Assembly: GCA_902806565.1 (NCBI GenBank)
Contig: CADCXA010000016.1
Location: 186,001 to 250,000, forward strand
Source of the DNA: Hypoxylon rubiginosum
Taxonomy: Eukaryota > Ascomycota > Sordariomycetes > Xylariales > Hypoxylaceae
Length of the DNA: 64,000 nt
Reading direction: 5' to 3'
The first letter of the stretch is position 1; each line of letters begins with the position of its first letter. The position numbers and the translations under genes are program-made. Shown piece after piece: positions 1 to 12,112 of this stretch. The notes beneath the pieces were generated by a model, which worked only from the letters and a program-made list of their open reading frames with translations, did not search any database and was not told where the DNA came from.

Positions 1-3000
1 AAGATATTACACATTTTATGTCTAAGCCCTGCCATGTGATAAGAGAAGCATATAAAAAAAAACAAAAGCCAAGTGACGGATAACCTTATTCATCCAAGGG
101 GAAAGATTTGCGAGGAAGCGAGGAAACTGACAGACGACAGAAAACCCCAGACTGTGGTACTCGGTAGACAAGGCCCGAGATAGCATGGTGACATCGACGC
201 AACGGTGGGTTGCTGGAGAGCCGACCAAGTCCCGTGCCCAAGAAAAAACAACGCTTGGCCCTGCGGTCCACGGCGACTCAGAGAGCCAGACTCGAGGGAG
301 ACGATCCAGTCTCCAGGTTCTTGCATTCGATACATGAACAGGTTCCAAAGAGTCGGGCAGCGTTTCTTTTTTGGCAACAAGCCAATGCCATGGATGCTGA
401 TGTTAAAGAGAGAGATATGGTTCATCGAAACGAAAGAGGTATAAAGAGGGGGGGAGCCGGGCATATGTTATGGGACTCGCATGCATTATGTGTATGCGTA
501 TGTGTATGTGTAGGTATTTATATGTATTATGCATGCGGGACTCAAGCGAACCAAGGGATGAATCTACCTTATGTACCGTTATTAAGTAGGACTCCCTGCC
601 TAATAGCTATACTATGTAAATACACTAGATCTGGCAAGCCGAAATCGAAGGGAGGTGAAAATAGTGTTGTCGTCGAGCATATAAAATACCGTTGATGAAG
701 AAGAAAGAAAAAAGAGGGTCAGAGAGATACGAATGCAACGTACCGAGATCACCTTTCTCCGCGGCTCCTAGACTTTATATACATGTACGATGGCAGGGTA
801 GCAGTGCAGACTCTGGAGAGTCAATATCTTTAATCAAGTCCGCTCTGCCGGGTCTTGAATCAAGAAATTGGCCGAAATATCATCATACGAGTTGCCATCA
901 TTTCTCTGTGGCGAGTGGTAATGGTAATGAAATATGATCAGCAACATACATCATTACGCGTATAAGAGATGTGAGATACATAGATAATTGCCTGCTTGGC
1001 TATTTCTAATTCATACAGGTATGTGTATGTCGTCTATCACTTTACGTACATGTATTCTTGGGCGCGGCATGCATTATACACACGAGATACCCAAGGTACG
1101 CAATACCTGTACCTGATGAGAAGAAAAAGAGGCAGAAGACCGAGCCATGCCAAAGATCCACGCCTATTAACGCCTAACCGCTGCCCTTCAACCCAATCTA
1201 ATTCGGTACATAGTATGTAAGAACTCACAGCATGGGGGTAATCCTCCCTGGTTTCTAAATAGGCCGCCTACGACTTGCATTTTCAAAGTGCAAAATACAC
1301 ACCTAGGGGGGTAGTGATCAGGCCATAGTAGAGACCCAACACCCATGGTAATACTATAAATTCTTTATACAGACAGTGGAGCCGTTATACTCAGGCAGGT
1401 CAAATATATAAGCAGGCAAAGTTGAGCAGGTAGTATCAATAATGGAAAAAGTGACAGCCCTGCCGGCTTTAATCTCCTGTCGGCGCTTATACAGTAAACT
1501 GCAATGACCTTTGCGAGGTCACGATGATATCGTCACCCTTATTGTAGGCAAGTATCGTACGTTTTAAGTCCTCGCCCTCGTTCGTATGCGCATTGTCTAC
1601 AACCACAGGTCATGCGCCATGTTTACTTTCTTATATATCATTTTTCTGCAGCTCTATCGTTTTCACTATCGTTTTTACTATCGTGAATGGTACATGGGTA
1701 GGAGGCAGGTAGACATATCAAAGTAACAACATTCGTATCCTATATCCTATTCCCTTTGTCCCTTTGATGGTATTATACTCCTTGTCTTCGTACTATGGAT
1801 AGATAGGTTAATAGGAAGAACAAACGTCAAAGTAGGTACCGAAACAGAATCGGCTCCGAGTATACGGCACCCAATCACTCCGCGTCTTCTCCTTTGCCAC
1901 GTCCACGTCCCTTAAAACGGTGATAGTCGCTGATAGGATGCGCGGTTCAACAGTCGCACCTAAGCTTACATTCTAAAGCGGGTTGGTGCCTACAATCGTC
2001 TGTACCCTAGCTCCTTAAAGATACTTGGGAATAGTTGCTCATAGACATACAAATACTGCCTCGTTTGCAAACTGACGGTTGAAGAGTCTCATGAGTCTTC
2101 AAGTCGGGTCTTATTATAACTGGCCTACCCCGTATAATTGAGGGCTATGTCTTAATTTTTCTAGTAGCTAAGCTCCCCTAACCCTACAAAAGTTCCGATG
2201 CACGTTACCTATCAGGTCTAGGTACCTCTTAGCGTACAGTTCGCGCGATACTCCATACCGCATACTGCATACCTCCTGATACAGGTACCTAGTGGTTCAC
2301 ACGTTAGCAGGGGTAGGCGGTCGTGTCCACTAATCCACTACGGGTATCGCTGTATGTCAAGGTCCTTTAGCTTGCCCACCTAGCCGTTAGCGTCCACCCT
2401 TTCCAGCTGCAGCCCTTTTACCATCCTGCCATCCAGCCCACTGTCTATCACTTTACCACTTTACCACTTTACCATACCCGGGCAATAAACCACTGTGCCC
2501 GTCCCCCCACTATCCATAGGTACCTGTGCTTGTACCTTTCTGTACACCTCTAGGCACCTGGGCACCTGGGCACCCTCTACCTCAACCCCAATCTATCCCT
2601 TTCCCCCAAGCCCCCCCCCCTAAGCTACTGTACCTAATGTACCTACTGTACGTACCTATTGTATTGTACATTTTTAAACCCTTACCTCCAATCGGCTGGT
2701 GGCGCTTCTGCTCGAATAAAGTTTGCGCCTCTTCCAGCATCCCCCTCGTTTTCCCCAGTTTGCCAGTTGCTTGACCTTGATCACAGTCATCCCCTTAAGA
2801 AAAGCCTGGGCAGCTTTGCTGGGCTGGAACTGTCTTACATAGCATTAATTTTTTTTCTCTCCAACCACGTCCCTCCATCCATCCAAACGTCCCAGACGTT
2901 CAACGGTCGAATCATCCCACCTTATTTCTACCGCATAGTAAACAAACTTTCGACGGCATCGGCATACGCATACGCATACTCATAACTCAGCATAACCATA

Positions 3001-3546
3001 ACCGATAACCATAATTGTAGCCATAACCATAATCGTTAAAACCGTCCGATCTACTCTTACTCCCCGCGCCCACGCCCCCGTCTACGCCTACGCAGCTGCA
3101 CAATCGCATAGTCGCATAAAGTCTCAGTCGCAGTCCCAGTCGCAGTTTGTGCCTCGCTCCCATTGGAAAGGCAAACTCTGGAAATACTACCTAGGTCCAC
3201 CGTTTACCGTCGAGGCATCTTCGATTGCATGAACCTTACCAATCTTAAATCTCTCCTACGTCTGCATACTTATATAGCGACCAAGTCCCGAGTCCTTACT
3301 AGAGGGCCGAAACTCGTCCCGGTATAGGTACCTACATTTTCGAGTACGACAAGATTATTATTTTTTTGTAATCTTCGATCTCAACCCTTTTGAGTACCAC
3401 CTAGCCGTCCGACCTTTAAGACCTTCCCGTCTATAGTTCCCAAGGTGCAAGACACTCGCGCCAAAGTCGACCGCGCGAGTTCCTATAGAGCTTGGAGGAA
3501 CAACTTGTATAGCAGATAGGAGGAAGTAGTAAAAACCCAAAACAAC
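1..3546. other. Intergenic region, 5' flank of velB
   Basis: No convincing coding region is seen on either strand; open frames are short, lack recognisable motifs and have no supporting splice structure. The first 1 kb has a TG-rich microsatellite-like stretch (about 485-535). Short tandem motifs occur at 2449-2474 (three to four copies of a CTTTACCA unit) and at about 2960-3035 (repeated CATACG and CATAACC units). The last 1 kb is pyrimidine-rich, as expected for the promoter and leader of velB. Many copies of a TAGGTACCT-like motif are scattered here. Confidence 0.6.
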
Positions 3547-5204
3547 ATGAGTTCAGGATATCCGGCTCCGCCTGTTCACCACTCGCAGGCATTCCAGCCC
3601 GAGATGTCAGGCCCCTCGGCGCACCACCCGGGTTATGCCCAGCTCCCTCCTCCTATGCCTTCAAACCCGTATTACCAGCAAGATCCCATAAGCAACCCTC
3701 ACCGGGCGAACATGCCTCCGCCGCGAACGATTATGGCCCCACCCAATATGCCAGGACCTAGAGACCGTGCTGGCGAGCTTGGTGCGGCAGAGAACGGCGT
3801 CGGCGGTCCTGGCCCTAACCCTCTTGCCACCAAACCTGGAGCCGAGGAGAAAGACAAGCCGGCGCCGCAGCCTATAGAGGGTACCGACGCGACTAGGAAA
3901 TATAGGTAAGTTGGCCCTCACAAACGGCCGCGCGTGCGGCCTGTAGACCTCGACTCGACCCACGAGACTAACACGCAAGGGAAAAGACTCGAGGTCGTAC
4001 AACAACCCTTGAGAGCTAGGATGTGTGGTTTTGGTGACAAGGTCAGCGCGTTAAAGATCTATGTCGCTTATGTCGATTGAACGCTAACACCGAACAGGAT
4101 CGACGACCTATTACCCCTCCGCCCTGTATAAGATTAGTGGTGATGGACAAAACTACAGGCAAGGAGGTAGATTGCAAGTGTGTGGATCGCGGACCCGTCA
4201 CTGTTTAGATTACGGCTAACTCGAATCCAGTGAGGTCGAACACCAACATTATGTACTGCATGTTGATCTCTGGTCTGAAAATGGAGACAAGGAGGTCAAC
4301 CTCGTTAAACATTCCCAGCAGTCGCCATCTATCTCCTCTACGCAGGCTTCTTCTTTCAGGGAAGTGATCGAGGGTAGCCAAACTGGAGGTTATGGCTACC
4401 AATCCATCGTGCCATCGAATCGCGAATATGCACAGCAACCCAACCCGGGATACCCTCACGCGATGCCTCCTTATCAACCAGACCCATACGGCCAAGGTAA
4501 TACGGCCCCAGTCTTATGCATCTGGCCCCTTTCTGGATAGTTTCTCACATGCTTTCATAGGATACGGCTATCCCCCGCAAGCGCAGCCGTACGGTTATCC
4601 TGGCGGGGGCTATCGAAACGACATGGTGCCGGGCGTGCCGCAGTTGCCATCGCAGCCAATGTTCGGCCCTCGTTTCTCACAAGATATGCCGGGACATCAA
4701 ATGGCGCACAATCGTCTGATGGGCACCGCCTCCCCGAACGGCATGTACACGAGAAATCTTATTGGTAGCCTTGCTGCCAGTGCGTCACGTCTTACAGATC
4801 CTACGGACAAAATAGGAATTTGGTTCATTCTCCAGGACCTAAGTGTCCGAACCGAAGGATGGTTCAGGTACGTCACCGAATGAGAGCAAACTACCCCTCC
4901 CATAAATCACGGCTGACATAAATTTAGACTGCGGTTCTCATTTATTAACCTACGTCGACCTGATGCGACGTCCAATGGCGGCAGCGATGCGGAACTCCTA
5001 AATAGGGGCAAAGCGCCTGTCCTTGCGCAGGTTTTTAGCGAAAAGTTCCAAGTCTATTCGGCCAAGAAGTTCCCCGGTGTCTGTGAGAGCACCGCTCTCA
5101 GCAAGTGCTTTGCTGTACAAGGAGTGAAAATCCCGATCAGGAAGGATGGCCAAGATGGCAAGGGAGGTAAGGGCCGAGGATCGGACGACGAAGATGAAAA
5201 CTAG
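3547..5204 (+). CDS. velB: Velvet-family regulator VelB
   Basis: VelB is a fungal nuclear regulator that pairs with VeA and VosA to control sexual and asexual development, spore maturation and secondary metabolism. Six exons fit in phase: 3547-3905, 3987-4041, 4098-4177, 4231-4496, 4561-4867 and 4928-5204, giving about 447 residues. After a proline-rich N-terminus of about 115 residues the velvet domain starts with a KYRLDVVQQPLRARMCGFG-type block, continues through RRPITPPPCIRLVV and YVLHVDLWS, is interrupted by a long Pro/Gln/Tyr/Gly-rich insertion, and resumes with GMYTRNLIGSLAASA, KIGIWFILQDLSVRTEG and FPGVCESTALSKCFAVQG. A split velvet domain is the hallmark that separates VelB from VosA and VeA. 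The ATG has a good A-rich context (AAACAACATGA). The C-terminus is short and acidic. The identity is firm; the exact ends of the insertion-flanking introns are by eye. Confidence 0.95.
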
Positions 5205-7334
5205 CATTCGTCTTCGGGTGCTGCCCAGATGTGAAGGAAGTCAGATTTGTTGAGTGGTAGATCGCCTCCCGGGTTCGGCTGCATCGGACTCAGACTAGGG
5301 TGACGCCCCCTTATCACGACGCCCTGCGACCTGCTATTACCACCTATATGTTCATATACCTTACGGCAGGTGTCTAGTCGGAAGGGGGCTCAGATTCCAT
5401 CCATAGGATAGGAATAGCCCATTTGATGCCGACAGAAAACGAAGTCGGGCGACCGAAGGAAAGGGGGGGAAAGAGTTCCAAGATTATCTGCCCAGCTCAA
5501 CCTACCTCGGTAGGATATGGTTGGCTGGGTTCATACCTAGGTGCGTTACGGTCTGCAAGCCGAGGGTTTGGTTCAGCAAATATACCCGCCATAAGCACCG
5601 AGTCATCTATCTACGAATATATGGAATGCGATGAATTAAGATATGCGCGTCATTGGTTTTTCAGACGTGGCTTAAACTTTCCGTGTATTTGCGGTGGAAT
5701 ACCTAATTTTTCCCGCCGTCCGTAGCTAATGAGAGTATCTGAGAACTGCGGAAGAGGGCGGCCTAATGGGGCTCATTATCGGCGCCATGAATTACACGTA
5801 CTCTAATTCGAATGGTGTTCCTTACCCTAGAGAACTTGAATGTATGCACGCCTACCTATATACCTATCGCTAGAAAGACTAGTGGGGATAGTTGACTATC
5901 TTTCTAGGGATATCTTGTATCCTGCATGTGGTTGTGGGCATGCATATCAACCACTTGATATGTGACATGAGGCCCGGAACCTATAGGTTGAGCTCACTGT
6001 TAGGATGACAGATGCGCGCCGGTTTGCTGTCACCAAACCTTAAGACGAGCCCGAGGCCACAGAGAATCATCCAAATAGAGCAACCTAAAACAAAGTGGAA
6101 TATGCAGGCGAGGGTCGTTTGATCTCCGGAGAAAGCAAACAGAGTTTTGATCGACACCTGTGCGAGTTCGGATACTGTACGCATGACACTCATATAATAA
6201 GTCCATTTTTATTTCATTATAGATCATATTTATTACTTATCCTTTTTGATGAAATCGTGTAAAGCTCGCCGACCAACCAGTATAGGACAGAGCTTATCAG
6301 CTCTATAGTAGATCGGTTTCATCATAGCTAAGATCTAATCTGGGGAAAGGAGAACCACGTCTCCGGTAAGGCGCCCACACTCTCCTAGCCTTTGCTAACT
6401 TAGTAGATCTCGTAGAGGGGCAGGGGCCTCAAATATGTTCTGATAAGGCTGTTCTTGTCATATCATGTCATGTCATGTCTTGCAATGTCTTGCCTCGTCT
6501 TGGCTACGCGTCCCCCCTTTTTAGTCGATACCTACATGAGGTACATAAGGTATATACGGTTATGTAGATACCTACCAAGATGTAGGTATACAAAAGTACA
6601 AAGAGAAAAAAACCTGCTAATAAATTCGAATTCCGGTTAAAGAAGCCAAGACGACTCGAGACAAAATGGCAATGACACCATCGAGAAGCTCATGCTGGAG
6701 CCGCTGGATCCCGACATTTTCATTACGTCTTAGTTACCTCATCCGTCGCTTTTAAAAGGCCAGCCCGGTTTCGTAGTGGAACCTCACGGCTTCGACTTTC
6801 TCACCTTAGCACCTTAGTAGCGTCTTTGCGGGCGGGAGTGATGTAAAGCCCCCGGCCCACGTCGACTTCTTGTCTCTAGCTCTAGTCGGTCGGTTTTTCC
6901 CATTAGGCAGGAAATTTCTGATTCGTCCCGTGATCTTAAAAAGGGTAGAAGTTGCACCAGTTCCGGGATAGTAGAAACAGAAGGTAGATACATCTACTAA
7001 AGCTACATAAGGTACTTATATCCCAAAGGAATTTGCCTTGTCGCAGTCGTATAAGTCAGTCGTACAACGTTGTACCGAGGAACCGCCAGTACAGATCGCG
7101 CAATTCTTGGGAAGCCGTTGACTATTTATCAATTGGAGCGCTCCACTCCGGGCGTCTTTGTCTTTGTTCTCGTCTTCATTCTGTTACCTACCCTCAGGTA
7201 AAGATTTGTCGCAATATCTGGCTAGCTTACACGACTCTCCATTCCGAACGTATTATAAGCATTGCGCTCGTACCCGTACGTCCGACCAATCAACAACTTC
7301 ACCCTTGCGTTTACGCTCGCGACAGGGCTTGAAA
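5205..7334. other. Intergenic region between velB and the Par32-type gene
   Basis: No gene can be supported. Short open frames (for example 5423-5725) have no motif and no splice context. A run of CATGTCTTG/TCATGTCA-like units occurs at about 6455-6500, and a cluster of TAGGTA/TACCTA motifs at about 6530-6595. The last 300 bp are likely promoter and leader of the downstream gene. Confidence 0.5.
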
Positions 7335-7834
7335 ATGAGTGGCCACCTCACATCGACCGGCCGTGGCGGCGCCGGCAACATCGCCGACTCGGCAAGATCC
7401 CCGCGCGTCAAGCCGACTGATCTCGAGACGCCCACTCTCAAGACCCCGGTCGTCACGACCGGCCGTGGCGGTTCCGGCAACATGGCACCGAACAAGGACC
7501 CCATTGAAACGCGAGCACGCCAGGATGTCGGACCGTAGGTCCCTCTCTTCACTTCTCACATGCATACCTTGGTACAGGTGGCGCTAAAACAGATCAATTT
7601 CCTAGTATCGAGCAACGACCAAGCCACGGAGCAACACATGTGGGACGAGGAGGAGCTGCCAACTTCGTCCGGACGGGTAGCGAGGAGGCCGAGATCTCTA
7701 GGACAAACCTCGACGGTCCTGCTGATGCCTCCGGCGCCGAGGACCGCGCACCGGCGGTGCCTCGACATCAGCACAATAAGACCCCCAGCAACGGGCTGGC
7801 TGCCAAGGCTAAGGAGTTCTTCAAGAAGGCTTAG
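7335..7834 (+). CDS. GRGG-repeat protein, DUF3602/Par32 type
   Basis: This small basic protein of about 142 residues belongs to the fungal family defined by repeated GRGG(A/S)(G/A)N motifs (DUF3602). The yeast member Par32/Amu1 is phosphorylated on rapamycin treatment and damps ammonium uptake by Mep transporters; transfer of that role to this gene is inference. Three repeats are visible: STGRGGAGNI near residue 8, TTGRGGSGNM near residue 43, and HVGRGGAANF just after the intron. The C-terminus, NGLAAKAKEFFKKA, is a short basic amphipathic helix typical of the family. Exon 1 is 7335-7534 with donor GTAGGT. Two acceptors keep the frame, at 7605 and 7623; I prefer 7605, which follows a GCTAAAAC branch-like site. 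The ATG lies in a GAAAATGAGT context. Longer readings upstream of 7335 would need a non-ATG start. Confidence 0.85.
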
Positions 7835-9281
7835 TACGCCTTGAGAGGAAGAAACCGAGGAAACGTGCACCTGGAGGAAGGCCGTTATTTTACCTGGTGC
7901 GATGTTCTTGAGGTCGAAAGGGGGAGAGCGAGAGAGCTGTTATACCCACGACGACTATGTAAATCATGGAAAAGGAGAAGCTGGGAAGGAGACGAGCATC
8001 ACTTGTGAGTGAGTGTTTATGCTGTCCTTTTACCCTCGGCTTGTTTGCGAATTCCGATATACCACTATTATAAGAGACGAAGGCTGAGGACGGATATCGA
8101 GCGTCATGGGCAAGTATTGCGTTTGCATTAGGTTATGTAGATAAATTAGGTGCACAAATTTCCCAGCACACAACACACTTTCTCTGTGCAAGTGGTTCCA
8201 GGTGTTGAATCGTACTGCAAAAGATTGGTCCTAGGTTATCCCGGAAACGCTTGCCCCGCCCCTTCAGAGTTGGAAGGGTTGTGGTTCGACGCCAACGTCG
8301 AGCAATATCAGAGGGGCACTTTGAGTAATCTGAGGGTTTCTTTTTTTTCTTCTCAAAATATACCCTTCAAAGAGAATTTGTACCTAGTATTTGGGAATTA
8401 GTTCTGTTTTCCTTATATCTACAGAATAAGGGTGACTTCGCAGCGGCTACACTGGTAGGCTGCTTACCTAGGTAGGTTGGTTGCTATATAAATGCTCGTA
8501 GCCTTCCGTGTGCTCGTCTATCCTCGATACAGAGTCGATATAATTGGTTCACATGTTGCTCCGTCACCCCGTCGCGGTGATGATATCGTGTAACAGGTCT
8601 CTTCGCGGAAGTCCCCGACATGTCCTGTTGTTGAACACATAGACAAAGAGTAAGGGAGATGAATGTTTGCTGACCTAATCTTAGCGACCCCTTGAATAGC
8701 TTCATTTGTAGGTACAGACGGGCCGCCATGGGTACCTACATATATGTACCTACATTCAGCTCACCTCGACTTTGTTAATGACTACCCATTCAATGTTGGA
8801 TGTGGCTTTTGTGGCGGATTGGAGGTGAGGAACCAAGAGATCGAACGTAATTTTTTGAAAATTGGGCGAATATTCCGAAATATCTATCTAATTAATCTTC
8901 GAGATAGATATTTGCAATTAGCTCTCACTTTAAAATGGCCAAAGAAACTAGAGAGCTCCAAGCAATATGATGTTGAATCTGAAGTGCGAATAGGTAAATT
9001 TAGAAAAATAATCAGATCATTTTCATGAGATTTTGAAATTTTTGGCTATAATATGCTGGCCGCGATGACACAAAATATTTTTCGTAATTCGTAAAGTCGT
9101 TATAGGATTTGCGTCGCATTCGAGATGCAACCCGCTCCGATTATGGAATGGCCCATGAGTCACAGACGACGACGCTTATATGTTACACAAACCCGCCTAT
9201 CTCGACCCGGCTTTAGACATCTTACCTCCGTCCCTCCTCCTCCTCCTCCTCATCTCGTCAGCAGTAGCGACGGCATAACAA
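7835..9281. other. Intergenic region with a short AT-rich island
   Basis: No supported gene. A locally AT-rich stretch at about 8835-9110 contrasts with its GC-rich neighbours and has an open but motif-free frame (8744-9028). TAGGTACC/GTACCTAC motifs cluster at about 8460-8480 and 8725-8755. A CTCCTC run at about 9235-9252 lies in the presumed leader of the next gene. Confidence 0.5.
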
Positions 9282-10433
9282 ATGTCTACGGACGTGATAG
9301 TCTACACCGAGCCGCCGGAGGCGCTCATCAACCTCCTCCGGACGCACCACCTACCGCACGCGCTGCCCCTGCTGCGGCGCCTGCGGTTCACGCGCTTCCC
9401 GGGCGGGATCACGGAGCACGCCAGGATACTATTCGCATCCGACGCAGACCTCGCAAGCGGCGACGACGCGCTCTCGGCCGAGACGCCCTTCGCGGCGGCG
9501 TACCTGGACTTCTCGCGGGGCCCCGAGACGGAGATCTGGCTGTACTCGTCGCTCGAGCGGCGGCCGGACGCGCTAGCGGCGGCGGCGGCGGCTAGCGCGG
9601 AGAGGGCCGCGAGCGACGAGGAAGAGAGGGAGGAGGCCGCGGCGCGGTGCGCGCGCCGGGTGCTGCGGGAGGTCAGGCGCCAGCGCGACGCGTACTCGGA
9701 CGAGCGCCGGGCGCTGCCGACGATATTGGCGGGCACGCTGAACGAGACGCTGCGCATGGCCCTCGTGAACCAGGGCGTCATATTCGCCGCCGTCGACGTC
9801 TACGACGTGTGGATGTTCCGCCTCGACGCGCTGCCGGACGCGCTGCAGAAGAAGCCGCTCGCGGACGACATGCTGTGGGATAGGTTCCGCAGGGAGGACA
9901 TCCCGCTGATGCTGTCGAGGACGCATATCCAGAGGAAGGAGTAGGTGTTTTTCCCTTTCTTTCTTTCTTAACACCTGTGACTGGGACAACTAACAATTTC
10001 CGTATGTAACCCTGTAGGCGAACGATTGTTTTGCTCCCGAGCATGGCTATCTACCGCCAGGACGGCAGACCCATTGCCTGGGCTCTCCTCGGGCCGGACT
10101 CCTCGCTGAGCAACCTGCACTGCGAAGAGGAGTGGCGCGGGAGGGGTTTTGCTAAAGCCGTGGCTGTTAAGCTTTTCCGCGAGCGGCTGAAGGAATTCGA
10201 CGACGACGGGTACTGCTGGGCGAATGTTGCGCCGGATAACCCCGGTAGCCAGAGGGTTTGTAAGAGTTTGGGCGGAAAAGTGGCATGGTCCGTATCATGG
10301 TTAGTACTTACTCGTCATATTTGCATTCCTATCCAGATTATCTATTCATTTTGTCTACACTACAGTAGCATGATACTGACAAGAATATAGGAGTAAGATA
10401 GATCTCGACAAGAGCTTCCCGGACCAACAATAA
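9282..10433 (+). CDS. GNAT-family N-acetyltransferase (FR47-like C-terminal domain)
   Basis: Predicted to transfer an acyl group from acyl-CoA to an amine; the substrate is unknown. Three exons fit in phase: 9282-9940 (donor GTAGGT), 10018-10299 (donor GTTAGT) and 10391-10433, giving about 327 residues. The N-terminal 220 residues form a helical, Ala/Arg/Glu-rich region. The GNAT core is in exon 2: the strand ending AIYRQDGRPIAWALLG, the acetyl-CoA loop EEEWRGRGFAKAVAVKLF (an R-G-x-G-x-A motif), then NVAPDNPGSQRVCKSLGGK, where asparagine and the SLGG turn are typical of FR47-like and glycine-N-acyltransferase-like members. The last exon supplies the final strand. Exon 1 is markedly richer in GC than the flanks and so creates long antisense open frames that are not real genes. 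It ends only about 60 bp from the stop of the convergent UroD gene. Confidence 0.85.
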
Positions 10434-10492
10434 CCTTGTAATGGGCGGAGTTGCAAGCTAGATAGATATACATGTAGACTTTAGTAATCATC

Positions 10493-11718
10493 TCATTTAC
10501 TGGTTAAGCGCTGGACTTCTTCAAGATAGAACCTCAGATCATCCGGTTTCACAAGTGGTGTGATGCCGTGGCCTAGGTTGGCAATCCAGCCCTTCTTTCC
10601 ACCTCCGAAACCTTCTACCATCTCCTTGGCTGTCTCTGATATGGCTTCCTTCGTTCCGTACAGCACTCCGGGGTCTGCATTCCCCTGGAAGACGATGGGC
10701 CTGTCGCCACGAATCTTAACGGCTTCCGCGGGATCCATCTGCCAGTCCAATCCTACGACGTCGTATCCTAGATTGCAAATAGAATCTAATGCGAAGTTGG
10801 CTCCCTTGGGAAAAACAATCATAGGTACGGTTTTCAAGCCCATCTCGTCCAACTTCGCTGGCAGGTGCTTCGAGATGTAAGCTAGGTAAGGCTCGCTAAA
10901 TATCTTGAATGTCGAGGGTGATAGTTCCCCAGCCCAAGAGTCGAAGACTTGAATCAGCTGAGCTCCCGCTCGGACCTGAAGCGCTAGATATTCGACGCAG
11001 ACCTCGGTTATCTTCTGAAGCAGAGCCTTGCTCTCTTCAGGATGACGGTATATCCACTTCTTGCTCTCGATGAAAAGCTTCGTGCCGCCGCCCTCGACCA
11101 TGTAACAGAAGAGGGTCCAGGGGGCTCCGCAGAAGCCAATCAACGGCACGCGGCCCTTCAGCTTCTTCCTAGTTAGCGTTATCGCTTTGTAGACGTAGTG
11201 CAGCTCGGCCTCGACATCCACGTCCTTGTGGAGGACCTTGGAGTATTGGCCGTCGTGAGGCGACTTTAGAGGGTGTGGGAAATGCGGCCCCTTCTTGTCT
11301 ACCATCTCGACTACCATTCCCATAGCCTGGGGTATCACGAGGATGTCGGAGAAGATGATGGAGGCATCCAACAAGCCGGAGAACCGTTCAATGGGCTGGA
11401 GAGTCAAGGTCGAGGCGATCTCGGGACTTCGACAGCATTCGAAGAAGTCACGGTTACCCTTGGCTTCGTGATATTCGGGTAGGTACCGGCCAGCTGGAGC
11501 TTGCAATTAGGACTCGAACGATGTGTATGAACCGTATAGCTGTAACCAAATACCTTGACGCATAATCCATATTGGTGCACGCTCTACATCCTCACCTGCG
11601 TTGAGCAATGATTCAAATTAGTAAATATTTGTATAATAGCTATGGCGTTAGAACAGTACGCACCTCGAGCTGTTCTCAATATCAGATCGTTCTTTAATGG
11701 CTCGAAGTGGTGAGCCAT
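10493..11718 (-). CDS. HEM12: Uroporphyrinogen decarboxylase
   Basis: Catalyses decarboxylation of the four acetate side chains of uroporphyrinogen III to give coproporphyrinogen III, a cytosolic step of haem synthesis. Three exons are read on the minus strand: 11718-11664, 11595-11554 and 11493-10493, giving about 365 residues, close to the yeast enzyme. Both family signatures are present: PIWIMRQAGRYLPEYHE, split by the second intron between Gln and Ala, and GFCGAPWTLFCYMVEGG. Further blocks FSDILVIPQAMGM, VFDSWAGELSP, VVGLDWQMDP and ANLGHGITP agree with the family. The first 18 residues (MAHHFEPLKND...) are the usual fungal N-terminus. The start faces that of the 12113 gene across a 394-bp divergent promoter. 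Confidence 0.96.
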
Positions 11719-12112
11719 GGTCAACGACAAGCTCCTCTAGAGCTTTAGTTGGGAAATGTCTCGACGGATTTGCGGTTAAAGAAACAATACGTTATCGAAG
11801 TCTTCCAATGTGGTCTCATTAAATTCGACCCCGCGATATTAGCTGGTGCTTTGAGACAAAGTGGGATGGACCCCTGTAGAGACAATGCCTCGCTTTATGT
11901 AAGGTACCTAGCGTATAGTATGACTGGGCTATGGGCGGGCTATGGGCGGCCCAGGTGGAGATGCGAACCTAAACGCCATCCAATACAATTACTCCAATTT
12001 ATTTCGCAAAGCTCGCTTTTCGACGTCAATTCTGTTGAGCTTTATATCTTGAGGATCCGTCCTGCGCGCAGTTGTGCGCTGTAATGCTGCCAATTGATCA
12101 ATTAATCTACAA
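11719..12112. promoter_or_regulatory. Divergent promoter between HEM12 and the 12113 gene
   Basis: The two start codons are 394 bp apart and point away from each other, so this space must hold both promoters. An open frame at 11749-12084 starts with a non-ATG codon and has no family features, so I regard it as non-coding. I do not recognise a named operator. Confidence 0.6.

Noticed and set aside
9302..9989. Antisense open frames over the GNAT exon
   Set aside because: They arise from high GC content; their composition is Ser/Arg/Ala low-complexity and there is no start context or splice support.
11500..11530. Box-B-like GTTCGAGTCC on the minus strand
   Set aside because: It lies in the second intron of HEM12 and has no box A or acceptor stem; chance match.
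11749..12084. Plus-strand frame of 111 residues in the divergent promoter
   Set aside because: Starts at a non-ATG codon, has no recognisable motif and fills the promoter space of two real genes.
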